NCBI GenBank assembly: GCA_020736575.1
Contig: JAGPYM010000026.1
Location: forward strand, 62,001-126,000
DNA: 64,000 nucleotides
Direction of reading: 5' to 3'
DNA from: Thelonectria olida
Taxonomy: Eukaryota; Ascomycota; Sordariomycetes; Hypocreales; Nectriaceae
Every line of letters begins with the position of its first letter. Position 1 is the stretch's first letter. The translations under genes were made by a program, and so were the position numbers. The notes beneath the pieces were generated by a model. It did no database searches. It worked only from the letters and a program-made list of their open reading frames with translations, and was not told where the DNA came from. Below are positions 21,901-33,800 of the stretch, in pieces.

Positions 21901-23451
21901 AACTCAGGAGAGAAGCATTTAACCGTTCGTCTCTTCCAGTGGGCCATTCTTTCAACAAAACCTCTTCGCCTTCATGAATGGCACCACATATTAGCATTCA
22001 TCCGGCGACCAGTACCGTCGTCCTTGCAGGAGTGGGGCGCATCGGACTATTTTACCGAGAACGATGACCAGCTTGAGAGACAGATCCGAAGCATCTCAAA
22101 GGGCCTAGTTGAGGTAAAGCCACGGGGATCTGATATCCATAATACGGGTTTTGAGACTTTATCTGCGTGTGCTGCAGCCGGGTCCCTCGACCTCGAATAC
22201 GGCGAGACCCGGGTTGTTCAAGTCATACATCAGTCAGTGCGGGAGTTCTTCTTATGGAGCAATGGATTTTCGGTCTTGGATCCTAATCTTGAAAGCGATG
22301 TTTACGGCACTGGCCATCTTTCAATAATGACCACGTGTCTAGACTATCTCAAAATCGCAGAATTGGATGCTCTCATTCAGGCGCGGGCTCGGGCAGCGCA
22401 ATCAGAGGCCAGAGCGAACTGGAAAGCTTCAGTACGGGTTAGGCCTCGTTCTCCACGTCATTCATTACCTCGTCCTCCTCTTTCTATCCCTACAACCGGG
22501 AGGAGTGTTGATAGTGACAGACGTCTAATGCCAACTCAGGAACGACAGAGCCAGACGGAAGAGGAGAGTTCTCGAATGGAAATGCTCAAGGGGCTATTTG
22601 GCTCAGCTCCGCAGATCGACATCCCTCGGTGGATGGAGATGAACCAGTTGGTTGCTGACGGGGTCCTCAGTGAGTCACCACGTAGCTCCACCACACATCT
22701 CTCCGTTTCATGCCGATCCCAGGTGTTGGAAGCCTATCCTGCGTTGCTCTCCTACGCGACCTTCGAGTTGTTCTCCCACGCCCGGCTTGCAGACAAGAAA
22801 GGCACAGATCCGAGCCCCATCATTAGCCGTCTTCGGGAACTGGATCTCTGGGATCGCTGGGTGACTCTTCGGGAAGACATACCTCAAGGAATTAAGCTTC
22901 TTGACTACGCCATGTCTCAGGACCTTTCTACATGGGTACACTACAGCTTCGGAACGGGAGAATTAACGGCTCCCAACGTCCTCACTATTGGTGAACGAAT
23001 CCCAGGCGAAGGTTATGGCTCCAATGCGGAAGAAGTAGCAACGTTAGAAGACATCCGCGTCAAGACTAGATCTGCAGTTACTACCACTGGACCGGCCATC
23101 AGTGACGAAGAGGATGAGAATGGCAGCTTTGAGGCCTTCATGACTCAGTCGAACAAGAGGCATTCATCTATAACTTCCCTTGGGAAGAACACAGACGACC
23201 AGAACTGGGTACCTTTCGCTGAGGACTGGGATAGCTACCTCCGAGGGTCCGACTATTCCTATGATGCCGATGAGTTCTGGCACGAAGGTAGTGCTCATGG
23301 TAGTGTTGCGAGTTTTGGTTCTGCGGGTAGTCATACAGGAAGGATGGACAAGAAGTCCCGGGATGATATAAAGAAGGCAGCTAGGAAGAAGTCCGATCGC
23401 AAGGGGAAGCCAGCAAACAAGAGCCGGAGGTGCAGCCGCAAAAGTAAGTAA
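18988..23451 (+). CDS. NLR-like protein: alpha/beta-hydrolase + two tandem NACHT modules (1400 aa)
   Basis: Exons 18988-19124, 19182-19401, 19447-19506, 19560-19853, 19917-20095 and 20139-23451 keep frame for 1400 residues. The head is a lipase/PGAP1-like hydrolase: VAVHGLGG (about 49), nucleophile in ICHSLGG (about 131), MGTPHRG. NACHT 1 opens with CLEDLRVTDPRHDK and has P-loop GDPGKGKT (about 364) and Walker B YLIIDALDEC (about 465), but stops near residue 540, before the usual ARC/winged part. NACHT 2 starts at once with FLRSLWFPSMGTR and has GKPGAGKS (about 629), FIFIDALDEC (about 741) and a full helical part (SAGVFLWVILVV, VIHQSVREFF). No ankyrin, WD40 or TPR repeats follow; the tail is acidic, then Lys/Arg-rich. 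Intron 3 (19402-19446) is GC-AG and could be retained in frame. Role inferred: non-self recognition or cell death. Confidence 0.82.
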
Positions 23452-23649
23452 CAGCTTTCCATAGTATGTAAGATATGTGTAAATGGAGCGTGAGTTGGTG
23501 TCAACATTGTTTACCTTTCCTCCTTTAGTGATAGAGCGAGGTTTCGAAAAAGCATGACCCAGTTGCTGCATTTCACAGAGTCCCTGGCTTACACCTTGTG
23601 CTAGCATATAGATCCTGGCGCACTGGTGCCAAGACAGATGGGCCAGCTT

Positions 23650-24309
23650 ATCCGGTTTAACATCCATAGAAAGACTAGTAGGAATATATCTATATTTATA
23701 TAGCTGGTCAGGGGTTAATATAAGAGACAGGGAATGCTGCTAGAATTATTACAGCTAGTTAAGTTTTAAGGTATATTTATTATTTGTTAAAATAAGCCTG
23801 GTACTAGCATATAATAAAGGTCGATACAGGCAAAACCCAGCCTTATATCTATTATAATAAGCTTTTCTATAGGGTTTACAATTGGCCTTTAAGTGAAAAT
23901 CCTTATTAAGTAAACCTTACTTAAAGAACCTTATTCCAGGCCTCTAATATAAAAGCACTACTCCTTTAGACCCTAGTCTGCACAACTTAACTAATTATAT
24001 AATATATAACCCAATATGGCTAACTTCCTGCCGATCGAACGAACTACAATCTAAAAAGATAATATCGACGTAGCAGCTCGATATCTATTAGATTATATAG
24101 ATTTCCTCGAGCATATTCATCCAACTAGAGAGCTCAGAAAGCATCTTAAGCAGTCACAACTCCTCGACATCCCTATATTAGCCAACGCAGACACACTACT
24201 AAGGGTGACGCAAAGGATCAACCTGGTCTTAAGGTATATTTATACCTTTCTTAATAAGATATAAATATATATGAAAAAAAAATAGATAGAATTATATTAT
24301 AGGTAAGTT
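23650..24309. repeat. Very AT-rich, TpA-rich tract (possible RIP-degraded repeat)
   Basis: Base composition drops sharply to mostly A and T with dense TA steps (TATATTTATA, TTATATAG) between two GC-normal genes. No intact transposon frame, terminal repeat or target duplication could be identified by eye. One stretch (about 24090-24240) remains briefly open but has no recognisable similarity. The pattern fits an old mobile element mutated by repeat-induced point mutation (CpA to TpA), which also fits the surrounding fast-evolving genes. It could equally be a plain AT-isochore island. Confidence 0.5.
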
Positions 24310-26410
24310 TTAATCAATTCTAGGTTTAACCCTTCGTAAACTCATACCAAGGTCCAGTCTTTGAATGTAGTCGGGGACCTCGGGGACGGAACCCAAGCGC
24401 GCTCGCAACACAGACGACCTCATCTTCCAAGCCCTCAGCACAAAGTTCGCGAGGCTGACGCTCGAGGACTGAGACAAGTCAAAGAATTCTTCGTGGATTG
24501 AGTAAATGACGGGCACCAGGTTCCATGCCCGTTCCACCAAGCTTCCAGAAGTCCGAAGTGAGAGCTGTCCAACCATGTGGGAGAAAATGTCGTAGTGAAG
24601 GTTGAATAGAATGGACCATGAAAAGCCCCCGCCTTTTGACTTTTGATGCAGCTTTACCGATTGTTCGATAGACATGATGGATAGCTTGAATAGGTTGTCG
24701 CTTGGTGTAATGATCTCTGTTCCCCATTCAGGCTGCTGCGATGCTGACTGGCCCATCTCGCTGATCCGGCTGCTAAGAACAGTCTTGACGTCTGATGCAA
24801 ATTCATGGATTGGACCGGCCTCCGGATATGAAAACTTCTCCAACGTCTCGTCCAGTCCCTTCTCGATCTCCCGAATTACGTTGGTGAATTCGTCCATCTG
24901 GTGCTCGCTCCCAGAGTCGGACTCGGAACCAAAGGTCACAGCTTCGCCTTGTGACAAGGCTTCCTGATATTCTGGCTTCGTTAGGACCAAATGCCCGACC
25001 TTGCAGAATAGGAGACAAATTATCATCTCTGTGGGCCCTTGTTGATCTTTGAATGGTTCTGTGGCATTGGGATCAAGGCCGGCATCATCGATGTTTGTCG
25101 GCATTTTGCAATCCGTCGATGGAGGGAGTCGCGATATGCGCATGCCGGAAGCTCTTGCAAATTTCACATCAAGGATGGCAATCTGCCACCAGACGCGTCG
25201 CCTCATCTCGGTTTCGAAAGGGGACAGTCCCAATACCTCGCCGTCTCGGTGCAAGCCCATTTTCTGCGCCATCCGTACACATATGCTATTCAAGATCCAT
25301 GTTTCTTGTGAGTCGTAGCGGCCTTGAAGTGACATCTGAAGTGTATTAGCATTTGGCCAGTAGAGTCTTTCTGAGAATCCATACCAGGTAAAGTGTGAGT
25401 GCTTGAAGCACTGTCAGGTTCGGACGCTCCAGATATTGTGCTCGTAAAAGCGCCATTCGCAACCCCATGGCAAAGCGTCGGAGTGCATTGTCCTTGTCAG
25501 TTCCAAGCATGTTCCAAGCTTCCTCCTCGCTTAGCGAGAGGGCAGCCAGGCCGAAGATGGAGAACAGTAGGGCCTGCATGTTCTTTGGCAGGCTACTCGT
25601 GCCGCATATTGCGTCAACCAAATATGGGTGTATTGATGGCGGGTGTATGACTTTCGTCAAAGGATGCACTCGCTCTAGAAATAACTGCCACAGAGAATAC
25701 ATTTGACTCGGGAGTGGCTGGAGCTGGCTTAGGTCGTCAAACTCCTCCTCTTCACTCAGACTGAGATTTTGAAAGCCATCGTTTGTCAAGCCGAATGCTG
25801 TCTGTAGGTGGCCGTCGTCATATGGCAGCTCGGGCTCTTGAAGCGCCTTCATGGCGAAGACCTAGGCAATCGTTGGCGTCAGTATTTTACTGGGCTCAAG
25901 CGAATACGCAGCAGAGAGGGTCACCTCTTCAGCCATAGCAGCCCACAGCCACTTATCTGTATAGCGGACAGCGCCTCGATCGATGAGGATTTTTGCTGTC
26001 GGTGGCTTCGTTTGTTGGATAGGTTCCGAGCATGACACCTGCTGATTCGGCACATGTGGTGACGGGCTCGTGCTGGAATGAGTGGTATACGATGCTGGAC
26101 TCTCGAGCTCCGAATTCTTAATTCTCTCCAACAACTCCTCGCAGCGCGCAAGCCTCTCGCGGAGTTCAGCGCGAGGTTGACGTCTTGGCCTTTTCGGCGC
26201 TGGCAAAGTCGGCATACATTGAGCGTTGATCTGGGGCGATCGTCAGACTTGGGCTCCTGAAACCAATGGACCGAAGCTCAAAGAGATACACATCATCGTA
26301 CCTTGATACAATTGGAACATGGTCTCCCATGGTCGCACTTTACTTTTCGCCGCCGGCATGGACGACAGGCCAAGACTTGAGGCTCTAAGCTCGGAAAATT
26401 ACTTGTCATG
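24310..26410 (-). CDS. Zn2Cys6 transcription factor with fungal-specific TF domain (638 aa)
   Basis: Exons 26410-26303, 26230-25925, 25861-25385 and 25335-24310 encode 638 residues. The binuclear zinc cluster is split by intron 1: CRPCRRRKVKCDHGRPCSNC in exon 1 and the sixth cysteine in INAQC at the start of exon 2. A basic linker and a leucine-rich helix follow (ERLARCEELLERIKN, likely dimerisation). The fungal-specific domain contains HPLTKVIHPPSIHPYL, the conserved LQGRYDSQETWILNSICVRMAQKMGLHRDG and MRRRVWWQIAILD segments. All four exons keep frame. The target genes are unknown. A divergent bZIP regulator starts 950 bp away, so the two may share control sequences. Confidence 0.88.
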
Positions 26411-27357
26411 ATGGCTCTAGTGGATGTGGCGGCGGTGCAAATATTTGATCTTGGCTGTGGTAGGGGTTATGTTTGCCTTTAAACAGTGTCGACAGGCAAG
26501 GGACCGGCGAATAATATCATGAACCGGCTTTTTCCTACTGCTAAAAACGTCACAGAGCGGTTTTAATTAAAGCCCGCCTCTAACGAGGCAAGGTATTCAT
26601 GCGCATAACATCGAGCCACTTCGACTTGAACAAAGATAGATGCGCGAGCTGTCACTAAACTCGGGCGCATTGTGCACAGTACAGTCGGCACTCGGCACCG
26701 AGATTTGCTTGTCCATGATGAAAAAGGTGACCGGGTGACCAGGGAGCGCTTCCGGAGCAGCCGCTGGACTTGGCAGTTGGCACGGGAGTTGGCAGTCAAA
26801 GCAGTGCGCCGTATACATAGTAAGCCTCATGTCGATAGGTATGGATCAGTTCATCCCGGCCAGTGCAAATTGATGTCATCTCGACAAAGGGGTTCGTTTA
26901 CTCATCGTTCAGCTAACTCGCAAGGGTAGGTGCAAAGTACGGCTCCAGCATCTTGGATCTCCCAGATGAGGAGCTCTTGGCTGTCTTGGCTTTGTTCGGG
27001 GAGAAGCGAGGTAATTACAGTGTGGAAGTACCTATAATGGAGCCCTTCGTTCGTACCGAGGAGGTGGTGCCGTTTATCAGTGCAGATTGACCACTTTTCC
27101 GTCTCCATCGCTGACTCGCCTCTGGGGCTGATATGAGGGGAATATTCGCTCGCTTGGTCGCCTTCACGAATGAAAGCCCTCATCAAGAGGTCCACACAAG
27201 CTCAGAGCCCTCGTCAATGTGTCACCAACCCCTGACCGCTGATTCACTTCTCCCTCGACGCACCTTCACAAGTAGTCTTCGCAGTCATCCTTCTCCTGTA
27301 CCTCGGCGAGGGCTCTTTCGCAGTCAATATTCCGTCAAAGCTTGAAACCCGATCGTC
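26411..27357. promoter_or_regulatory. Divergent promoter region between two regulators
   Basis: About 950 bp separate the start codons of the Zn2Cys6 factor (leftward) and the bZIP factor (rightward). No coding similarity was recognised inside. Short open frames on both strands look like noise. Shared regulation is inferred from geometry only. Confidence 0.4.
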
Positions 27358-28548
27358 ATGCCACCACGCGGTCGGCCCGAACGAAAGGCCGAACCCCGTC
27401 GGACTCTCGACGTCGGAGTTTCGCCTGGCGAAAGCCCCGACGCCGACAAGAACAGCACTTCAGCAGCCAGCGCTAGCAGGCCTACAAAGACACATGCCCA
27501 AGTGCTATTAGAGAAGAAGCGAGCTCGCGACCGTCGCGCCCAGCAGAAACAACGCGAGAAGCGCGTGTCGGTCGTTAGCGACCTCCAAAGCAAGAATGCG
27601 AAACTCGAGGACGAGCTCCGCGAGCTTCGACACGTTTGCGAGACGCTCTACCAAGAGAACCAGGTTTTGCACTCCCGCCAAGAAGACATCCGCCAGTCCG
27701 TCCTGTCGTGGGGGCGAGGAGCGCAGCCAGGGACACATTTGCGGCGCAATGGATATGGACAGGTCAGCTCTGGAGGCTTCCCCAATTTGGGGAACAATGC
27801 GCCCAGCCAGCCTGTCAATCCCGGCCAAAGCATGTCTGCCTCGATGAATCGACCGCAGGCCCCCATGGACTTTGCTGACTTTGTCCCTCAACAGCCTACG
27901 CTGGCTTTTGGCGCTGAGCCGTGGACTCTGAGACCTGCTCACGAGGCCACCGATGTTCTAATCAGCGAGCACTTTGCTCGAATCCTTGCTCATCCCGGCC
28001 TCGTCCACGCCTGTCCGGAATCACCCAACCCGCTTGAGCTGCTCTACGGCTCTCGCAACAACTTCTTGGCTCAGCTTCTGAACCAAAGCTCCCAGCGATG
28101 GCCCTTGGGGGACCCAGAGCGTCTCGCGGCTGGGTTGCTCACGTATCGTTTCCTGCTATGGGCGAGTCATCCGACCAGAGCGCGGTTCGCCCAGCTGTGC
28201 GACTTTCAAAAGCCCGGTGTTGAGCAGCTGTCGCAATCACATCACCTCTTCATCGACTTCATTTGCTGGCCACGGCTGCGTGCCAACATGATCAAGCACG
28301 CTGATCTTTACGATCCAGTTGATGCCGTGACATTGCTGACATGCTGTCAAAAGGTACGATGGCCTTGGAGGAAGCCCTTCCTGTTGCCTAATGACAATGG
28401 AGACTGGCATATTTGCCCCGAGTTTTACAGCACCATGACGAGGCTAGATGGCTGGGGTCTGACCGATGAGTACATTCAGTATTTGCGTCAATATCCGCAA
28501 CTATTAGAGGGCATTGATGTAGAAACGTTGCGGTATCGGTTTGCGTAG
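27358..28548 (+). CDS. bZIP transcription factor with DUF3425 domain (396 aa)
   Basis: A single-exon 396-residue protein. The basic region (KKRARDRRAQQKQREKR, about 52-68) lies in the N-terminal quarter and runs into a leucine zipper (VSDLQSKNAKLEDEL, then L and V heptads to about 105). The C-terminal half matches DUF3425, with PLELLYGSRNNFLA, HLFIDFICWPRLR and WPWRKPFLLP. This bZIP+DUF3425 layout is common in filamentous ascomycetes, in proteins tied to stress, development or secondary metabolism. DNA target and physiological role cannot be read from the sequence. Confidence 0.86.
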   Translation: MPPRGRPERKAEPRRTLDVGVSPGESPDADKNSTSAASASRPTKTHAQVLLEKKRARDRRAQQKQREKRVSVVSDLQSKNAKLEDELRELRHVCETLYQENQVLHSRQEDIRQSVLSWGRGAQPGTHLRRNGYGQVSSGGFPNLGNNAPSQPVNPGQSMSASMNRPQAPMDFADFVPQQPTLAFGAEPWTLRPAHEATDVLISEHFARILAHPGLVHACPESPNPLELLYGSRNNFLAQLLNQSSQRWPLGDPERLAAGLLTYRFLLWASHPTRARFAQLCDFQKPGVEQLSQSHHLFIDFICWPRLRANMIKHADLYDPVDAVTLLTCCQKVRWPWRKPFLLPNDNGDWHICPEFYSTMTRLDGWGLTDEYIQYLRQYPQLLEGIDVETLRYRFA

Positions 28549-29922
28549 CCGCTTGCGGCACCCGTCCACAGTCATCCTTTATCACCTCGAGACAACGTCT
28601 CCTGGTCTCCCTATCTTCCTCTGCCCTCATCTGAAGTAGACCGTGACGAAGCCAGAACGAATTCTTTACATTCTCACTCCTTAATCTCCGCCTTGTGAAA
28701 AACATCTATGCCAGATGTTAGCGAATATTGATTTGATGGCCCCTGATATTGGTCGACATACGAGGGATCTCTGGCATCCACTGCACCCTGCTCTTGCAAA
28801 AGAATTCGCCTTTGGGAGGGAACTGCTCCGGCTCGTCAAAGGTCCCCCAAAGTATGTATCGAAACTTGTCAGCCGCTTGTTCCTGGAACGCAAGTCAGTT
28901 GTGAATGTGTTCAGCGTCAAATCATCTTACTCACTCCGTACTCGCAAATGAAGACACCACAGTCCTCGCAAAACTCTCTTATGACTCCGTTGTCTTGCCT
29001 GAAGAGTCTCGGGCTTCCATTATCATACTTGAAGCCATCGACGGGGACCTAGTTGGCATGTATCAGTTGGTTCACCCTCTCAGTTGCGACATCGGATATA
29101 GGAAGGTGGGTGTTCAGACCTTCGTTGTCAAGCCGTAATTGGTCCCAAACGCTTTGCGACAGTACATGCAATGGCAGAGCGAGGTCCGGGCATGCTCGGC
29201 GTGTTCGCTCGGAATGCTATATCTCAACTTTCCACAGAGACAACTTCCGCCTATAGTGGTTGCCATGATGTTCGAGCAGTGATCAAAAGTGGCCGCTAGA
29301 TGACGATGTGAAGTTATCTATAGGTATTCCAAGTGAATGAAACAATTCACAGATATTTAATTTTCAGAGAAGATGCTCCAAAGGCTCGCCGAGTAAAGAG
29401 CCTAGATCATTGGGAATTTGTGACCCCTCACCTATCACGTCAAACTGATGTCATGAAGCCGCGATTATCATTGCCATTTGTCAGGTCACCATCTGCCACC
29501 TTGACTGCTCCCCATGTATTAGCCAGTGAAAGTGCCAATATGCGACTTGTCACACTCTATTTCCATAAAGTGTAGTATTGTCCCCACGTCTTCCACCAAG
29601 TCCCTTCTTCTGCTGGCCTCTGTTAATGTTAACTTCAATAACAGCCAGTCGTTGACAATGTGTGCGACAAAGGAGTCGAGCTGGTAGTGACGAAATGACA
29701 AGGACAAACTGATTATTTCATTATTGGGTATTGACTCTGCCCTGTAGACAGCGAACCTGCCTCAATACTGGTATCCTATGGAGGAAAAGTGCTTGTGAGT
29801 CTTCTCTCACCCTACCTTCGTTTATCATTGAACTCAAGCCATCACAACTCTCTAACAGCAGCAGCATTATCCCTAATATCTCAACATCCACCTTTACCCG
29901 TTAAACCTTTCACATGGAAGGG
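28549..29922. other. Intergenic, possible unrecognised remnant
   Basis: Two plus-strand open segments (about 28715-28951 and 28950-29138) have protein-like composition, for example RASIIILEAIDGDLVGMYQLV, but no start, splice pattern or family could be assigned. A decayed gene is possible. The rest shows nothing. Confidence 0.3.
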
Positions 29923-30883
29923 TCATGGCAATTCACTCCTCGGCGTCGTCGATTCAAGCTCGGAAGGGTTGACTGGCTTGCTATACAGTCCCTGCGGTGG
30001 TGGTTTTCCCGGCGTAGAAGGCAGTTCCGCAGGCGGTGTGCGTCCCCTCCGTTTCCTTAGGAACAGGAACACGGCCACTCCAATGATCAAGAGGGCGAGA
30101 GCGCCTACGCCCGCGCCTATCCCTGCCTTGGCACCAACCGACAACCCTCCATCATTGTCGGATTGGTCGGACGCGCGAGATGTTTCGGCGGATTGAGTCT
30201 CGGTAGAGTGAGCTTCAGTCGAGTCGGTTCCGGCGGTTGATGAGGATGGCAAGTCGCTCGACTGGAAGTTGAGTTGGAAGAGCGGCGCATATATCGTGAC
30301 GGTCCCAAGCACCGACGTCGCTGTGCTCTCCGAGACGACCGAAACCACCGTCTTTGGGACATCGACGTAGCCATAGTCATTGCTGCTGCCATCGCTGCAC
30401 ATGACGGCCGCAAAAGACCCCGTCGTCACGAGGCTGTAGCATGTTTGCGCATCGCCCTCTTTGCAGCGGAAACCTCTGTAATGGAATGAGACACTTTTCT
30501 TCGCAAGTCGGGAGCCTTGTTACTCACTCCGGACAGCATCCAACGGCCGTTTCGCTCTTCAGCAGCGGGAACTGGAAGGAGAATCCTGCAGCGCCAGTGC
30601 CCGTCGCGCTGCACGCCGAGTGATAGCCCTCAGGGCAAGACAGCCCGGGCGAGTAGTATCCCCAGCCATTCAGCGCCACCTTGGTCGTGAGCGAGGGGTT
30701 TGCTCGCTCCGGCCAGCACTCGGGGTTGTCCTGCACGCCTTGGGCGTTGGAGCCGTTATCGCTGCAAGTTTGGGCTTGCCACCCGACATCGCACCCGTCG
30801 CATGATTGCACCGCGATTTGGCAGCTGGCTGGATATTTGTATTCGGTCGTGAGCGGTCCGAGGTTCGTGCGTGTCGATGTCAT
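29923..30883 (-). CDS. Single-pass membrane protein with cysteine-rich ectodomain (302 aa)
   Basis: Exons 30883-30528 and 30475-29923 encode 302 residues. The N-terminus reads MTSTRTNLGPLTT, the characteristic start of a fungal surface family that lacks a classical signal peptide. It is followed by a Cys-rich part with SCDGCDVGW, YYSPGLSCPEGYHSAC and CCPEGFRC (the last joined across the intron). A Ser/Thr stem and a transmembrane helix (GIGAGVGALALLIIGVAVFLFL) precede a basic, Pro-rich cytosolic tail. The layout (ectodomain, stem, one helix, short tail) resembles wall-stress sensors, but no WSC domain is present, so function is unknown. The open frame continues upstream of 30883 without an ATG, so the start is chosen on family similarity. 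Confidence 0.76.
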
Positions 30884-32492
30884 GGCGAAAGAGGCATTCG
30901 TCGTCGGAGCCTTGGGGGCTACATAACCGGAGATGACGGTGAGATTGCGGCTCAGGGGAAGACATGTTGTGGTTTTGAGCCTGAGCTCTGTGTGACTAGG
31001 ACTTGGATCAGCCTGTCTCAAGCCAATGGGGACGACTGGACACAGGTGTTTGGGGGCTATAAATTGAGCCAGCTGTTAGTTTCAGTAGCTTGCAGTCTGA
31101 AAACATACGTTGGGGCTCGGATGTTACGCCCGCAGACTGCTCCGTAGGACTCAGCCCATGCCCAGCCACGCCTTGCCAACCCCTGCCTTTTCTGCAATTT
31201 GCCCTGGAAAGCGCGTTATTCTCACGATCAAGATGCCTGGGGACGAAGGCACTAAGTAGACCTAGCCAACACAGCCCTGGTGTGCTGGATTGAGCCTAAC
31301 GAGGCGAACTCCAATTGAAGCGTGATGGTGACGGGCCGGTATCTCAAACACTATAATTAGAGCTCGTAATGGAATTCTTTATGGAGTGTTTGTGCATGCA
31401 TAACAATCCCGTCGTCGAATAACGCGCAGCTCCCCTTCCATCACCTTGCTCCCCAGATCTGGGTTCAAAACGAAGCATCCATCCGCGGGCCGCTGCGGCG
31501 TAGCCCACCTCAGCCCACCAAGGATGATGGATCACCAACTAACAAAGCCGAACTCCGCTAACGTGCCGAGACCCGGATCATCAGAGATGCAAGGTAGCAG
31601 CATTGAACATGATCTCCCAAATGCCGGAAGCCTCCACCCTACTGAACGGATGGATGGGCTGTGAATTTCAACGAGAACGTGGGAAACATGAAGCATTCAG
31701 CGAAGACTGGTTGAGCTTGTTAAATAATACCTACTTGTGCGCTCTGAGTGAAACCTGGCCGAAGCTCAAGTCCCAATGCTTGTCTTGCCTACTTCGTATT
31801 CTGTTCCGGGACTGCCGCGAAACAAGCGTCAGACAAACTCATTTTAGCTTCATGTCTGCCCGGCATATCATTTAGACTCTTTCCAAGGTATCAATTACCC
31901 ATTTATTTAGTGCTCCCTAGGTAAAGGTGTGGGAAACTCGGGGGAGTCTTGAAATAAGAGCCAAGATTAACCCGGAAAGACTTACCCTGAACCTGATGCA
32001 TTTTCGTCTGTGTGTTTTTTGTGCCTTTGTTAACCTTCTACTCTTCTCACTATCAGTCTCGCCTTGAACAGTTCACTCTTGATAAAAACATTGAAGCCAT
32101 CTCATGATTCAGGTTACATCTCTGTAATGATTACTACGTCACTCGGGGAGCTCGGCACTCCATCATGTCCCTGGTGCACATGTGCAAGGTTCAACGCCTG
32201 CCGTTAATAGCCAGATTAGAGTGAATCAATTGCAAATAGCATTCCACTCCCCGCATTCATGATGCACAGTAGAGGAACGTGATGACCCTAAAGCAGGTAA
32301 ATGGGGGCCGAAGCAGGGCCTTCTTGCAATACGGGGGACTTTTGAGCTCATGCATAAGACGACAACGATCCAATTTATTTCAATTTTTCAGTGCCGAGTT
32401 CCGGCAACAGATATATGAAGGCAAGATGAGAGACTTGAACGCCCTCCTTGGCACTTCTACAGTTAGATTCCTTGCACTATCAAACAGACATC
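30884..32492. other. Gene-poor stretch, nothing recognised
   Basis: About 1.6 kb without a supported gene on either strand. Short frames (for example 31446-31664, 31603-31875) lack similarity and splice context. Confidence 0.45.
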
Positions 32493-32862
32493 ATGCTCTT
32501 CAACTCCCTCATAGCCTTGGCTCCCATCGTCGGCCTCATTTCAGGCAACCCGTTGCCTACCGATGGTCCTGACAGTAATAATGAGATCAGGTAAGAGGCC
32601 CTCAGTCAACATTCTTGAACTATGACTGAACAGGAACAGTGACACTTGCCCAACGACTATCCATATTCTGCCACCCATGACTGCTGGCCCGACGCGAACT
32701 GTCTGGACTACCACGTCGACGCAGACAGTGACGATCGATTGTGGCGGCTGCACAACGTACTCGGTATCCTATGTACACCTCGGACCTGGGCCTGTTGTTA
32801 TATACACGACGACTACAACCGTTGCTCAGCCATCTGTCACCACGGCCCTCAAATGTGCATAA
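32493..32862 (+). CDS. Small secreted protein (108 aa)
   Basis: Exons 32493-32590 and 32634-32862 give 108 residues. The first exon is a signal peptide (MLFNSLIALAPIVGLISG) followed by NPLPTDGP. The second begins NSDTCPTT and contains Thr-rich segments (TVWTTTSTQTVTIDCGGC, YTTTTTV) with four cysteines, two as CGGC. The Thr-rich DCGGCT motif plus a GPGPVV box is recurrent in a family of short fungal secreted proteins without known function. It is too short for detection in a single frame and was found by joining the GT-AG intron (32591-32633). It could be an effector-like or wall-associated peptide. Confidence 0.7.
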
Positions 32863-33800
32863 TAGCTTCACATCTCAACACTGGCAATCTACAACTTGTC
32901 CATGACCCGAAAGCGAAATGGAAGTGGAGAATGACTCGAGTTGGAGGACATTAGGACTGGTAGTTATTACTCGCTTGTATACCAAAAAGACCACTATCCC
33001 AGTTGCCATAAAGGAGTTGATGACTGTATGGGAGATAAAAACCACGAATGTTGGCTTACTGGAGGTCCTTGAGTGGGTGAGTCGAGATTGACTGCTGTTG
33101 AGACTTGATGATTTGCTGTAACTGTTTCAATCATAATTCTTTGGGAAAGTAGAGCGGTGATACCAGGATGAAGGAACACGCTCAGTGCCGGAGCGGTGTG
33201 GCCTGACTCAGTCCCTTTCTTCAGTTAACCGAGAATTATGTACTCCAACATGGAGCTATATAATACGATATACGGTATTCTGAGACCGGGAGTTAGAGAT
33301 AGACGTGCTGATGACATGGGCCATGTTGACTTAACTTATAAGCTGAGGGCCTTGCCCCGTATACTTAGGTACTGGAACGACGTGTGCTTTGAGAACGGTG
33401 TCTAAGACTTCAATGCGGACACGTCACCACAGGAGGATTAGAATAGCGTCTTCTTCCTCGATCCCGCACGACTCCGTAAATCTTCCGCAAGTCTTCCGCA
33501 TATACACCGCACATGGGCCGCCAAAGGACGTAGATACGCTGATGAGTGCATTTATCAACATCTATTCCTCTTGCGCAAACCAATCGGAACATGGAACAGC
33601 CTCAGGACCTGACTTCCGCAATCAATATGCGCACATTGAAGCGGGAATCGGTGGGAAATGGCATTGCCCATCCACAACTCAACATATCCATGATCCACCG
33701 GGAAGAATACTTAAATACGAGCTCGAGAACGGATATTATTCCATCTCAATCACCGCACATACTACGCACCATCTCATATTACAATTGACCAACTACAAAG
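32863..33800. other. Intergenic, promoter side of the MDR gene
   Basis: The open frame at 33389-33862 ends inside the neighbouring gene and shows no family signature. Nothing else is supported. Confidence 0.45.

Noticed and set aside
28715..29138. Possible gene or acetyltransferase remnant
   Set aside because: Protein-like text but no family motif, start codon logic or intron signals that join the pieces.
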